A stretch of DNA of 64,000 nt from Methanobacteriota archaeon. GTDB lineage: Archaea > Methanobacteriota > Methanobacteria > Methanobacteriales > Methanobacteriaceae. A program made the translations under genes and the position numbers. The stretch is taken from assembly GCA_023436175.1 (NCBI GenBank), contig JAEZKE010000134.1:7251-71250 (forward strand), read 5' to 3'. Below, in pieces: positions 10,042 through 19,140 of the stretch (position 1 is its first letter; every line of letters starts with the position of its first letter). The notes under the pieces were generated by a model. It had not been told where the DNA came from, ran no database searches, and saw only the letters and a program-made list of their open reading frames with translations.

Positions 10042-11190
10042 ATGGAATGTCAGGAATATGGGCTTACACGAAATACAGAAAGAGACAATTTGAACTTAAA
10101 TCCTCTTCAGCGTGGAGGAATGCTGCCTGTTGAGGCAAGAAAAGCTTTAGTTGAGTATGCTGACGGTTACAGTGTATGTGATTACTGTGCTGGAAGACTT
10201 GATGAAATACCTAATCCTTCAATAACTGGATTTTTACAGGATTTAGCGAAATTCATCAATGTTGATGAGGTAAGAACCACACATGGTGCAAGGGAAAGTA
10301 AATTTGCAATAATGCATGCATTATGTGAACCTGGCGATACTGTAATTGTGGATGGAAATGCACACTACACAACTCACCTTGCTGCAGAGCGAAATAAGCT
10401 TAATGTGATTGAAGTTCCAAATAATGGACATCCAACATATGAGATAACTCCTGAAAAATACAGAGAAACTTTAGAAAATGCAGTCGATAGTGGAGTGGAT
10501 ATAAAACTCTCTTTGCTTACTCATGTGGATGGTGACTACGGTAATTTAACTAATGCAAAGGCAATTGGGGACGTAACTCATAAAGCAGGGATTCCTATAA
10601 TTTTAAACTGCGCATATTCTATGGGAAGACTGAACGTAGATGCAAAAGCATTAGATATGGATTTCGTAGTTGGGAGCGGCCATAAAAGTATGGCGGCATC
10701 AGGACCAATTGGGGTGCTTGGACTGAAGGAAGAATATTCCGATGCTTTACTTAAACATTCCCAAAGGCATAAAGTTAAAGAAATTGAAATGCTTGGATGT
10801 ACCAGTAGAGGGGCACCAATAGTAACTTTAATGGCATCACTACCATATGTTGCAGAGAGGGTCAAGCATTGGGATGAGGAAGTTGAAAAGACAAGGAATT
10901 TTGTAAGGCAACTGGAAGAAATTGAAGGTGTTGAACAGATAGGAATGAAACCAAAAGATCATGACCTCACCAGATTTGAAACCCCTATTTTTGATAAAAT
11001 AGCTCAAAATCACCCAAGAAGGGGATTTTTCCTGTATGAAGAACTCAAAAAGAGAAACATAGTTGGAATAAAACGTGGGCAAACTAAATGGTTTAAATGC
11101 AGCGTTTACGGGTTCAGTGAAGAACAGATATCCTATATTGCAAATTCGTTTAAAGAAATTGTGGAAAAATATGGCGATATGGTTGATTAA
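10042..11190 (+). CDS. pscS: O-phospho-L-seryl-tRNA:Cys-tRNA synthase (SepCysS)
   Basis: 382 aa PLP enzyme that turns Sep-tRNA(Cys) into Cys-tRNA(Cys), the second step of tRNA-dependent cysteine synthesis in methanogens. The PLP lysine is K215 in [10 protein letters not shown]. Three cysteines thought to carry the persulfide are present: C46 and C49 (VCDYC) and C253 (LGCTSRG). Start ATG follows GGTGAATTAA. The partner SepRS gene is not in the window. A stem-loop with a T-run follows the stop, so the transcript probably ends here. Confidence 0.95.
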   Translation: MECQEYGLTRNTERDNLNLNPLQRGGMLPVEARKALVEYADGYSVCDYCAGRLDEIPNPSITGFLQDLAKFINVDEVRTTHGARESKFAIMHALCEPGDTVIVDGNAHYTTHLAAERNKLNVIEVPNNGHPTYEITPEKYRETLENAVDSGVDIKLSLLTHVDGDYGNLTNAKAIGDVTHKAGIPIILNCAYSMGRLNVDAKALDMDFVVGSGHKSMAASGPIGVLGLKEEYSDALLKHSQRHKVKEIEMLGCTSRGAPIVTLMASLPYVAERVKHWDEEVEKTRNFVRQLEEIEGVEQIGMKPKDHDLTRFETPIFDKIAQNHPRRGFFLYEELKKRNIVGIKRGQTKWFKCSVYGFSEEQISYIANSFKEIVEKYGDMVD

Positions 11191-11226
11191 TTGTGTGAAG
11201 TATCTGAATATCTTAAGGGGTATCAC

Positions 11227-11258
11227 AGAATTACATAATTAAGTAATTCTGATTTTTT
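11227..11258 (+). terminator. Stem-loop plus T-run after SepCysS
   Basis: AGAATTAC (11227-11234) and GTAATTCT (11243-11250) form an 8-bp stem with an 8-nt loop, followed by GATTTTTT. It lies 37 bp after the stop codon. Archaeal termination mainly needs the oligo-T tract; the stem is supportive. Confidence 0.5.
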
Positions 11259-11422
11259 GGTCAATATGTATTCACTATACTTAATTTAGATATTGCATAT
11301 TTGTGTATTTCATAAACTAATTTATTAGATGAAATTAAACTTATATTACGTATAATAATTAAGTCCGTAATTAACATCAATGAATTACAATGATGTTGTA
11401 CGTGTCTTAAACAAATAATTTT

Positions 11423-11443
11423 ATGTATACATTAAATGTACAT
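11423..11443. promoter_or_regulatory. Paired short palindromes upstream of the 165-aa protein
   Basis: ATGTATACAT (11423-11432) and ATGTACAT (11436-11443) are perfect palindromes side by side, 15 bp before the GTG start. They may be an operator overlapping the transcription start. Evidence is sequence symmetry only. Confidence 0.3.
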
Positions 11444-11457
11444 CATGGGGAAGTATC

Positions 11458-11955
11458 GTGGATATACAAGAACTTAAGACAGCAATAGGAGATCCATTAG
11501 CAAGGAAAAAGTTTGATGATCCAATTAATGATGATTCAATTGATGAAGAGATTACTGAAAGATATAATCTCTTAGAGAAATATGGGCTCAAAGATATGGA
11601 TGAGACCGAAATTGAGGAACTTTTAGGGTCATACGATAGGGATACTCTAAATAATAAAGAACTCGAAAGTATGGAACGAGTTCTATCTAAAAAAATACAT
11701 AACGCGATAATGTCTATGCATGCTATAAAAAAAGCTGCGGTGGAAGTATTTATAGATTATTCTGATGAACTATGTGGAATAGTGACCATCCTTGTGGAAT
11801 ATGAACATAAAGGCTTTTTAGACAGAATAATGGGGCCTTCAGATGGAACTATGAACGAGGAAACCATGGAAATAACTCAAATAGAAATAAGTGAACTCTT
11901 TAAAAATTCTCCAGAGCTTGTTGAGAATTTTGAAATAAATATAGAATCATTTTAA
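11458..11955 (+). CDS. Uncharacterised acidic protein
   Basis: 165 aa from GTG with GGGG just upstream. I do not recognise the family. The N-terminal half is acidic and helical (DDPINDDSIDEEITERY). The C-terminal half alternates beta and helix around VEVFIDYSDELCGIVTILVEYEH. No membrane segment, metal motif or nucleotide site is visible. It stands alone between SepCysS and a convergent methyltransferase and has paired palindromes in its promoter region. Function unknown. Confidence 0.6.
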   Translation: MDIQELKTAIGDPLARKKFDDPINDDSIDEEITERYNLLEKYGLKDMDETEIEELLGSYDRDTLNNKELESMERVLSKKIHNAIMSMHAIKKAAVEVFIDYSDELCGIVTILVEYEHKGFLDRIMGPSDGTMNEETMEITQIEISELFKNSPELVENFEINIESF

Positions 11956-11976
11956 AAAAAATTTGATTTTGTAAAC

Positions 11977-12612
11977 TCATTGTTTAATAGCTATAGTTAA
12001 TCCATCCCCAATGGATAGTATCGTGCTTTCTAAACTCCGATTGCCGGAAACCATTTCATTAAACCTATTTATAGCTGTAACAATCTCTTCATGATGCTGT
12101 TTAAATCTATCCATAACTGGAAATAATGTATCTTCTGCAAGCAATAGGCCACCAGGTTTTAAAATTCGAATGCAATCATAGAATAGTTGAGGGTATAACT
12201 TTTTATCGCCAACATCCTGGAATATAACGTCAAATTTTTCAGATTCGATTTTTGGAAGTATTTCCTGAGCATCTCCAATTTTCAATTCAATGTTTTCTGA
12301 AACTCCAAATCTTTCAAAATTCTTAACAGCTTGTTCTGCAACCTTTTTATCGTATTCAATTGTGGTAATTTTGCCATTGTATCCTTTAACGATACTGGCC
12401 ATTGATACAGTTGAGTATCCAATACTGGTTCCAATTTCTAAAACTTTTTGTGGACGAATAATGCGAAATAGAGTCTGAAGGGCTCTTGAAATATCTTCAT
12501 CAATTATTGATCCAAATTTTTCCAGTTCAGTAGATTCAATATATTCATCTCGGTTAATCCCTCTTTTTTCATATAATTTGTTGATGTAATGACTTGCCTC
12601 TTCCAAATCCAT
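11977..12612 (-). CDS. SAM-dependent O-methyltransferase (caffeoyl-CoA/catechol type)
   Basis: 211 aa class I methyltransferase. The SAM loop is VLEIGTSIGYSTVSMA (about 55-70), followed by the acidic strand end ITTIEYDKK and the DVIFQDVGDKK motif that aligns with the metal-binding acidic residues of this O-methyltransferase family. The substrate is unknown; in archaea these may modify small aromatic or thiol compounds. GGAG lies just before the ATG. It follows a truncated QueG-like gene by 36 bp on the same strand and could share its transcript. Confidence 0.8.
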   Translation of the reverse strand: MDLEEASHYINKLYEKRGINRDEYIESTELEKFGSIIDEDISRALQTLFRIIRPQKVLEIGTSIGYSTVSMASIVKGYNGKITTIEYDKKVAEQAVKNFERFGVSENIELKIGDAQEILPKIESEKFDVIFQDVGDKKLYPQLFYDCIRILKPGGLLLAEDTLFPVMDRFKQHHEEIVTAINRFNEMVSGNRSLESTILSIGDGLTIAIKQ

Positions 12613-12648
12613 ATTTATTCTCCTTTCAAAATTTATTTTTTTAATAAG

Positions 12649-13113
12649 TTAGTTCACTGCTTCAAGAGGAGCATCAGTAAGTACCGTGCCCCAATTAACT
12701 TCGGGACCTACTTCTGGTGTCACCAGTAAACCATTTTTCCCGATTTCTCCAAGGTCTGATAGATTTGCGGCCAGTTTATGTAATGAAATAAAGCTTCCAT
12801 CATCTATTTTTTCTGTTTTAGGAACAGATAATGTTTTATATCCCTCTTGTTGCAGTAAACTGCTTAAATGTGTTGTAATAACGTGTAATTGTTGATTGGT
12901 TTCATTGTAAATTTTGGTACTTTTATTCATTACTTCATCTGTAGCTTTATAAGGTAATGTAATTCCTATAGATATTGCTCGAGGATATTCATCAAAAAAT
13001 GATTCGTATTGTTCAAGTATATCATTTTTTGCAAGAGATAAGTCAGCAACACCTAAAAAATAATCTTCACATTCTTTTTCAATGATTGTTCTCATTGCAT
13101 TTTCAAATTCCAT
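12649..13113 (-). CDS. Truncated QueG-like (epoxyqueuosine reductase family) protein lacking ferredoxin domain
   Basis: 154 aa. The C-terminal part (LSDLGEIGKNGLLVTPEVGP and VLTDAPLE) is the conserved core that in epoxyqueuosine-reductase and reductive-dehalogenase-like proteins binds the corrinoid. In those families two 4Fe-4S CxxCxxC sets follow. Here the protein stops right after TDAPLEAVN and the next gene starts 36 bp later, so no iron-sulfur domain can be encoded downstream. It is either a genuine short form or a decayed gene. A full-length relative lies at 34973. Confidence 0.6.
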   Translation of the reverse strand: MEFENAMRTIIEKECEDYFLGVADLSLAKNDILEQYESFFDEYPRAISIGITLPYKATDEVMNKSTKIYNETNQQLHVITTHLSSLLQQEGYKTLSVPKTEKIDDGSFISLHKLAANLSDLGEIGKNGLLVTPEVGPEVNWGTVLTDAPLEAVN

Positions 13114-13259
13114 AATTCTACCCCCTTCTAAACTTTAAAACACTTGTGCTCCCGTTTAAAATGTATATTTTCAAATAAATGTTTGAATAGGGGATTAATT
13201 CTCCTATACAAACAATAAATGATTTTTTATATTTAATCTGTCTTTTTATAACTCATTGT

Positions 13260-14444
13260 TTACCTTGTCATTGATTTTCTAAATAGTGGTACTGCAATAG
13301 CCATTGTAACGATACCAAAGACTACAAGTATAACTATTTGGGTCATTACGTCACCAATACCCGCGTTCAGGAGCATTATCTTACGCATTGCATCTGCTGC
13401 ATAGGTCAGAGGAATAAACTGTGAAATAGCCTGCATAAACCATGGCATCTGCTGGATTGGGTAAAAAATTCCTCCAAGGAACATCATAGGGAACATCAGC
13501 AGGTTCACAATCATTGTACTTGATGCCTGATCTCCTGACATGGAAATGGCCATTATTCCAATTCCTATGAAGCTGAATATACCTAAGAGGAGCATAAAGA
13601 ATGCTAACAGGATACTTCCTTGAATAGTGACTCCAAAGAGCACTATGGCGATTGCAAGTATTATGATGCACTGGATAAAACCTCTTGTACACAGTGCTGC
13701 GGTTTTCCCGATGATAACTGAAATTTGGCTGATTGGTGCGGATAACATTCCATCAAAGGTACCTATTTCCTTTTCCTTGGAAATGGCTTCCGGGATACCT
13801 GTCATAACTGACATCATCACAATCATAATCATCAGTCCAGGTGCCAGGAAGTTGAAGTAATTTGTTTGACCAGGTATTGAAGTCTCGACATTTGGAGTAT
13901 AAGGGAAAATCATGGCCTGGGGATTAACAGGTTGATTTGTTGCCTTACTCAAGGTCATGACGTTAGCTTCTGCTTTGATATTGTTCATACTAATTACTGT
14001 GCTGGATAGAGCTTGTTGAATCTGTGCTGAACTTTGAGGGATGCTGTTATCAATATAAGCCGTGAAAGTACCAGACTTTCCGTTTGTTATATTATCTGAG
14101 AATCCCTGTGGTATGATAATCACACCAGACAACTTTCCTGCCTTTACCTGTGTCATGGCGTCATCAACGCTGGAAAATTTCGTAAATGCCATAAAATGTG
14201 TATTATTATTAACTGTTTCAAGCTGCGCTATGAATTCGCTGCTGCCCTGCCCATGATCAAGGTCAACCAGTCCCACTGGCATGTTCAATTGAGTGTTACC
14301 AGTTGGGAAAATGAAACCGAACATGACCAGAAAAATCAACGGCATGATAAAAAGGGCTGCCAGAGACATTCTATTGCGTCTAAGTTCAAGCATGTCCTTA
14401 GCCATTACGTGGTAACTATCTTTTAACATCTTCATTGCATCCAT
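13260..14444 (-). CDS. ABC-2 type exporter permease
   Basis: 394 aa. One N-terminal membrane helix (about 28-48, LAALFIMPLIFLVMFGF) precedes a large extracytoplasmic region of about 150 residues and then five membrane helices, the layout of DrrB/YhgE-type ABC-2 permeases. It starts 4 bp after the ATPase gene (14449), so the pair is one transporter. With the PadR gene upstream this is a typical regulated drug or lipid exporter. The substrate cannot be read from the sequence. Confidence 0.88.
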   Translation of the reverse strand: MDAMKMLKDSYHVMAKDMLELRRNRMSLAALFIMPLIFLVMFGFIFPTGNTQLNMPVGLVDLDHGQGSSEFIAQLETVNNNTHFMAFTKFSSVDDAMTQVKAGKLSGVIIIPQGFSDNITNGKSGTFTAYIDNSIPQSSAQIQQALSSTVISMNNIKAEANVMTLSKATNQPVNPQAMIFPYTPNVETSIPGQTNYFNFLAPGLMIMIVMMSVMTGIPEAISKEKEIGTFDGMLSAPISQISVIIGKTAALCTRGFIQCIIILAIAIVLFGVTIQGSILLAFFMLLLGIFSFIGIGIMAISMSGDQASSTMIVNLLMFPMMFLGGIFYPIQQMPWFMQAISQFIPLTYAADAMRKIMLLNAGIGDVMTQIVILVVFGIVTMAIAVPLFRKSMTR

Positions 14445-14448
14445 GATC

Positions 14449-15465
14449 TCACCTTACCCTCGCTTTAGGTGCATTTCCATGCCCATGATGTATTGGGGCT
14501 GCTTTTTCACTGGCCTGGTCACGCATTTCTTTACCTGTAACCGCTAAGAAGACATCTTCTAGAGTTGATTCATTGCTGTTGCTTATAGATGCAATATTGC
14601 CGCCTTCATAACGGATTGCATCGATAATTTGATTAAGGGCATCTTCACCTTTAGCGCTAATTTTCAGATTGTAATGGTCCTGTTGAGATACAGCAGTCAC
14701 AACATCAAGTGCTTTGATCTTTCCTATCAATTCAGATGTTAAATTGGTGATTTTAGTGCCAAATACAGTTGTATCGCTATGTGCAATCATATTTTTCAGT
14801 TTCTGTGGTGTATCTAAAGCAGCGACCTTACCATGGTCAATAATTGCAACTCGGTCGCTCAAAGCTTCTGCTTCTACCATAGCATGAGTTGTAAGTATCA
14901 CTGTCACCCCACTGTCATTGATTTCCCTTGTAATATCCCTTATGGAAAATGTTGTCTGTGGATCAAGGCCAAGTGTTGGTTCATCCATGAAAACAATCTT
15001 AGGCTCTGGTAGTAATGCCCTGATAACGTTAATTCTCTGTTTCATACCTGTGGAAAATTTGGCTATCTGTGTATTTTTCCATTCCTGCATGTCAACCAGT
15101 TCAAGCAGTTCATCAATCCTTTCTTCAAGCTTCTGCTTTGGTATTGCATAGAGTTTCCCGAAGAATCGAAGATTTTCGGCTGCAGTAAGCCTGTCATACA
15201 TAATCATCTTCTCTGCAACCAGCCCAATATTTTCTCGAACTCTGGCAGAATCTTTAATCAGGTCGTAACCTGCAACTTTAGCAGATCCGGATGTCGGTTG
15301 GGCGAGTGTACAGAGCATTCTTATGGTGGTACTCTTACCTGCACCGTTTGGACCTAAAAAGCCAAATATTTCTCCCTCTTTTACAGTCAGCGATAAATCA
15401 TCAACTGCTGTGAAGTCACCAAACTTTTTAGTGAGATTTTCTAATTCTATGGCATATTCTGTCAT
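14449..15465 (-). CDS. ABC exporter ATPase (drug-resistance type)
   Basis: 338 aa. Walker A is GPNGAGKST (38-46), the signature region FSTGMKQR, Walker B IVFMDEPTLGLDP, and the switch histidine in TTHAM. A C-terminal extension after about residue 240 resembles the DrrA regulatory domain. It powers the permease encoded 4 bp downstream. It lies 160 bp downstream of the PadR gene on the same strand, probably under the same control. Confidence 0.92.
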   Translation of the reverse strand: MTEYAIELENLTKKFGDFTAVDDLSLTVKEGEIFGFLGPNGAGKSTTIRMLCTLAQPTSGSAKVAGYDLIKDSARVRENIGLVAEKMIMYDRLTAAENLRFFGKLYAIPKQKLEERIDELLELVDMQEWKNTQIAKFSTGMKQRINVIRALLPEPKIVFMDEPTLGLDPQTTFSIRDITREINDSGVTVILTTHAMVEAEALSDRVAIIDHGKVAALDTPQKLKNMIAHSDTTVFGTKITNLTSELIGKIKALDVVTAVSQQDHYNLKISAKGEDALNQIIDAIRYEGGNIASISNSNESTLEDVFLAVTGKEMRDQASEKAAPIHHGHGNAPKARVR

Positions 15466-15625
15466 ATTTTTCTCCTATTTTTTCCTTTTTATTCAATTCG
15501 CTGCTTGAAGAAAGCCATGGCTAACTTGAGTCTAATAAACGAATATATGTAGCAAAAATCTACTTCTAGCAGTTTTTATAACGTAATTAAATTAGTTAGT
15601 GTCTTAATTAATTCTTAGATTTAAA

Positions 15626-16237
15626 TTATTCCTCTTTGAGCGAATCTTTCATTTCTTTAAGCCTTTCGCTTAACTCGCCTATCCGTTCTTTATGTAGAGC
15701 TAATTTTTCTTTTTTAATGTCATTTAAATAAGATATATAGCTGTCAATTTCATTTAATGCATTTTCTACAGCCTGTGTGCTCCGATCCATTTCTTCATGT
15801 GATTTATGTGAATGTCCAAATATATTAGCGTATGTTTCATGTCCTAAATCTGTTAGATCGTATCTACCGTCTTCTAATTTGACAATAAATCCTTCTGAAA
15901 CCATTTTTTTCAGCATGGGATATACTGAACCTGGTGAAGGTCTTCGCGGAGCGTGTTTCATTGTCCGGTTTAGATGTTTATAGTAGTGCTTATCATCTTT
16001 GTTCATAAGTTTGTAGTACTCTGGATCTTCTCTCATATTACGCATTCTCATGTCTGCCATCTGGTGAAATTTTTCATGGTGCTCCTGTATAGCGTCCATT
16101 ATTTCTACACCATTTTTTGGCCCCTGCTCTAGAACATGAATTATCCATATTCTTAAACCTCCAAGTTTTCCCAGTTCTTCAAGTCTGTCATGAATTTCTT
16201 TGAAATTGTTCAACTTGTTTCTCCAGTTATCCCACAT
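15626..16237 (-). CDS. PadR-family transcriptional regulator
   Basis: 203 aa. A winged helix-turn-helix (about 25-115; RIWIIHVLEQGPKNGVEIMD, then RRPSPGSVYPMLKKM) is followed by a long C-terminal coiled coil for dimerisation (about 145-200). PadR proteins repress exporters and are released by ligand. It heads the padR-ABC unit. Two CGATAT-based palindromic sites lie upstream of its ATG, consistent with autoregulation and control of the exporter. An insert of about 35 residues rich in H, K, M and D (DMRMRNMREDPEYYK) within the wing region is unusual. Confidence 0.88.
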   Translation of the reverse strand: MWDNWRNKLNNFKEIHDRLEELGKLGGLRIWIIHVLEQGPKNGVEIMDAIQEHHEKFHQMADMRMRNMREDPEYYKLMNKDDKHYYKHLNRTMKHAPRRPSPGSVYPMLKKMVSEGFIVKLEDGRYDLTDLGHETYANIFGHSHKSHEEMDRSTQAVENALNEIDSYISYLNDIKKEKLALHKERIGELSERLKEMKDSLKEE

Positions 16238-16265
16238 GTTAGATCTTTACCTCCTATCGGAATGT

Positions 16266-16278
16266 CGATATAATATCG
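16266..16278. promoter_or_regulatory. Palindromic operator candidate for PadR, proximal site
   Basis: CGATAT-A-ATATCG, a perfect 6-bp inverted repeat with a 1-nt centre, 28 bp upstream of the padR ATG. The CGATAT half-site recurs in the distal site, which supports a specific operator. Confidence 0.6.
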
Positions 16279-16353
16279 TTAATTTGATATTGGATATTGG
16301 CTATACTTTCCTTTACATTCACTATAAAGTATATACATATCATCTATATCAAG

Positions 16354-16377
16354 TACTCGATATCGACTACTCGATAT
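16354..16377. promoter_or_regulatory. Repeated TACTCGATAT operator candidate, distal site
   Basis: TACTCGATAT occurs twice (16354-16363 and 16368-16377), 14 bp apart. The first overlaps the perfect palindrome TCGATATCGA (16357-16366). It lies about 120 bp upstream of padR and shares CGATAT with the proximal site. Confidence 0.5.
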
Positions 16378-16500
16378 TATCGTGAAACTTATATAAATAG
16401 TTTGTGGTATTTTGATCTAAGTGCAACAGTAATCAATTTAAAATTAGTTTAAATCTGCTTACTAAACAATTAAAAAGAACATTTTAAATGTAATTAATAA

Positions 16501-17481
16501 TTAAAAATCAATATTTTCTTTAATCCATTCTACAGAATCTTTAATTGATTCTTTTATTGGGCGAGGGGAATAACTTAACTCATTACGGGCTTTAACATAA
16601 CTTATTTTAGAGTTACTGTTGATTACATCAATAGAATAACTCGTAAAAAGAGGTTCTTTACCAGTAGCCTTATAATATAATGGTGAAATTTTAATCACTG
16701 CTTTGACGAGCCATAATGGTAATTTTAACCCTGGAGCTTTTATTCCAGTAAATTTCTCAAGTTCTGAAAATAATTCCTGTACTGAAATCTGTTCACCCGC
16801 TAAAACGTAGCTTTCGCCACATTTTCCATTTTCACAGGCTAATATTATTCCTTCTGCCACATCTCGAACATCAACAAAATCATAAGCCCCATCAACACCT
16901 GCTTTTAGATCTCCCTTCATGAAATTAATGATCAGATGCCCCATTTGGGATATTCGGTAGTCATAAGGCCCTATTACTCCACTTGGGCAGACTAGTACTG
17001 CGTCAAGGCCGTTGTTAATGCCTTTAAGCACTTCCAGGGATCCTAAAGCTTTTGAACGGTCATAGCTCCCCCTTGCACATTCAGGATCATAATTGCATGT
17101 TTCATCAATTACGGTACCATGGGGAGGTTCTTTAAGGGCATGAACTGAGCTAACATAAACCAGACGTTTTGCATGGTTTTTTAAACATGCATTAACAACA
17201 TTTTTTGTTCCTTCAACGTTGATGTGATAAAGTAAATCATCATTTCCAGATGATATTGTTACAATACCTGCTAAATGATAGACAATTTCGGCACCATTAA
17301 ATGCTTTAACGAGAGAATCAACGTTTTGTACATCACTTTCAACTATTTCGACTTGTAATCCTTCAATAGGCTTGATATCTTCAAATGGAGGTACAATTAC
17401 CCTTACACTTTCACCTCTTGCCAGTAATTTACGAACAAGTACATTTCCAATGTGTCCTGTTGCACCTGTAACAGCTATCAT
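16501..17481 (-). CDS. NAD(P)-dependent epimerase/dehydratase (short-chain dehydrogenase)
   Basis: 326 aa extended SDR. NAD(P)-binding TGATGHIG at 5-12 and catalytic YDRSK at 140-144, preceded by the SS pair at 111-112. Overall it resembles the dihydroflavonol-4-reductase/3-beta-HSD branch rather than sugar-nucleotide epimerases, so it probably reduces a small carbonyl compound. Start ATG at 17481. It lies 68 bp downstream of the GyrI-like genes on the same strand and could be co-transcribed. Confidence 0.82.
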   Translation of the reverse strand: MIAVTGATGHIGNVLVRKLLARGESVRVIVPPFEDIKPIEGLQVEIVESDVQNVDSLVKAFNGAEIVYHLAGIVTISSGNDDLLYHINVEGTKNVVNACLKNHAKRLVYVSSVHALKEPPHGTVIDETCNYDPECARGSYDRSKALGSLEVLKGINNGLDAVLVCPSGVIGPYDYRISQMGHLIINFMKGDLKAGVDGAYDFVDVRDVAEGIILACENGKCGESYVLAGEQISVQELFSELEKFTGIKAPGLKLPLWLVKAVIKISPLYYKATGKEPLFTSYSIDVINSNSKISYVKARNELSYSPRPIKESIKDSVEWIKENIDF

Positions 17482-17549
17482 TTTTCACCATAAATAAAAA
17501 AAGAGTAAGGTTATTGGTTTATAGAATCTTTAAAAAATGAGTTTAAAGG

Positions 17550-18011
17550 TTATCCCATTTTAATCACTGGAAACTGAACTTCTGTGAGTAATTCACTTGG
17601 ATCAGTTTCATTTGGGTTGTTAAGATAAACCTCAGTAACAGGCCCTATTATGTCGTAACCATTTTTATCTGCATATTCAGCTAATCCATGGATTACAGGC
17701 CCAACTTCTGTATAAGGTCCTTTATGGAGTGTCGCAATTACTGTATGTTCTGGAATTATCTTAACCATCACATTTCCTTCATCACTTGCACTACCTTCAA
17801 ATGAAGCACCTATTTCATAACGCAGTTTTTCTGGAGGTACATCTTCCGGGCTGTTAAAATAAGCTCCATAAATCATTCCAGTCATATTCAGGCCTTTACC
17901 TGTTACCCATTCTACTACTTCTGCAATAAGTTCTGGAATCTTATCGTAACCACCTCTGTACCGCATAAAGGCTACCTGTGTATCTTTAATTCTCTTTTCT
18001 TGTACTTCCAT
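17550..18011 (-). CDS. GyrI-like small-molecule-binding protein, copy 1
   Basis: 153 aa single GyrI/AraC effector-binding domain, a tandem-repeat fold that binds small hydrophobic ligands and is known in SbmC/GyrI, BmrR and Rob. Two internal halves are visible, each with a KGPYTEV or RGGYDKIPEL type segment. No DNA-binding domain is attached. ATG at 18011 follows GGAGG. It is the last of three tandem paralogs, 38 bp after the next copy. The role may be ligand sequestration or hydrolysis. Confidence 0.78.
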   Translation of the reverse strand: MEVQEKRIKDTQVAFMRYRGGYDKIPELIAEVVEWVTGKGLNMTGMIYGAYFNSPEDVPPEKLRYEIGASFEGSASDEGNVMVKIIPEHTVIATLHKGPYTEVGPVIHGLAEYADKNGYDIIGPVTEVYLNNPNETDPSELLTEVQFPVIKMG

Positions 18012-18049
18012 AATTAGTCCTCCAATAAACTATTGACTTGCTGATGTAA

Positions 18050-18508
18050 CTATTTTTTCGTTACTGGAAACTGAACCTCAGTGAGTAATTCATTCTCAGG
18101 AACTTCCATAGGATTGTTAATATATATTTCTTTAACTGGTCCCACTATATCATAATTATTTTCTGTTGCATATTTGATTAAGGCTTGATATATCTGTGCT
18201 GCCTGTCCATATGGTCCCTTATACACTGTGGAGATAACCTGATGAGCAGGAATTTCTTTAACTTTAACCCTGCCTTCACCATCTGCATTTCCTATAAATG
18301 TAATTCCAACTTCATATTGAAGTTCCTCTGGAGATACTTCCATAGGGCTATTGATGTATATTCCATAAGGGGGTTCTGTAATCTGTAGGTTTTCTTTCAT
18401 AACATAGCCAACTACTTCACCAAAAAGCTCAGGCAGCTGATCATAAGGGCCTGTTACAGATACATAAGCTACTTTTTTTTCTTCTATATCTTTAATTTTT
18501 ACTTCCAT
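18050..18508 (-). CDS. GyrI-like small-molecule-binding protein, copy 2
   Basis: Paralog of its neighbours (MEVKIKDIEEKKVAY at the start, KGPYGQAAQI inside). The frame extends to an ATG at 18532, but alignment with the two sister genes and the conserved leader (AGAAGTG, with the same spacing as GGAGGCG before copy 3) place the real start at 18508, giving 152 aa. The three paralogs differ enough to suggest distinct ligands. A 20-bp motif shared with copy 3 lies 88 bp upstream. Confidence 0.78.
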   Translation of the reverse strand: MEVKIKDIEEKKVAYVSVTGPYDQLPELFGEVVGYVMKENLQITEPPYGIYINSPMEVSPEELQYEVGITFIGNADGEGRVKVKEIPAHQVISTVYKGPYGQAAQIYQALIKYATENNYDIVGPVKEIYINNPMEVPENELLTEVQFPVTKK

Positions 18509-18595
18509 AATAACACTTCTCTGTTTTCCCATTTTTATTTTAAATGCTTATTTTGCTTTTGTAACAGTATCTCCTTACTATGGATATACGTTTAG

Positions 18596-18615
18596 GTAAG
18601 AGCACATGAAAACTA
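18596..18615 (-). promoter_or_regulatory. 20-bp motif upstream of GyrI-like copy 2
   Basis: GTAAGAGCACATGAAAACTA on the plus strand, identical to 19226-19245 and at nearly the same distance (88 vs 90 bp) from the start of the gene it precedes. Likely a regulator site or promoter element. Confidence 0.5.
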
Positions 18616-18677
18616 ATTATGAAACCATAACTAATTATAATACATTTATAAAGTCTATTTTAGTATATGGTTAGCTA

Positions 18678-19136
18678 TTATTTCTTAATTACAGGAAAAT
18701 GAATTTCAGTTGCAAAATTGATCCTTGAAATATCTTGTGGATCGTCAATATAAACCTCAGTAACGGGCCCTGCTATTAAATATCCATTTTTCACTGCATA
18801 TTCCATTAAAGTATGATATAACTGCTCTGTATACTTGGAGTTACCTTTGTATACAGTTGATATCACATGATGTCTATGTATTTTTTTAATTTTTATCATA
18901 CCTTCCTCAGATACACGTCCTATTACTGGAATTCCTATTTCATAGTGCATTTCTTCGGGAGGTACTTTTAGAGTATTGTTAAAAAATGTGCAGTAAGGAT
19001 GTTCTGTGGTAGGTATATTGTTTTTTGTAATGTAATCCTTCAATTTACCAAAAATTTGGGGGATCTGGTTATAGTGTCCTGTTAATATTATGTATGCCAC
19101 TTTATGTTCTTTAACGCTTTTAAACTCTATTTCCAT
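18678..19136 (-). CDS. GyrI-like small-molecule-binding protein, copy 3
   Basis: 152 aa, the most diverged of the three tandem GyrI-like paralogs (MEIEFKSVKEHKVAY at the start, TEHPYCTFFNNT in the first half, YKGNSKYTEQLYH in the second, where the usual KGPY has become KGNS). ATG at 19136 follows GGAGG. It has its own leader with the shared 20-bp motif 90 bp upstream, so it is likely transcribed separately from copies 1 and 2 but under the same signal. Confidence 0.75.
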   Translation of the reverse strand: MEIEFKSVKEHKVAYIILTGHYNQIPQIFGKLKDYITKNNIPTTEHPYCTFFNNTLKVPPEEMHYEIGIPVIGRVSEEGMIKIKKIHRHHVISTVYKGNSKYTEQLYHTLMEYAVKNGYLIAGPVTEVYIDDPQDISRINFATEIHFPVIKK

Positions 19137-19140
19137 ATAA

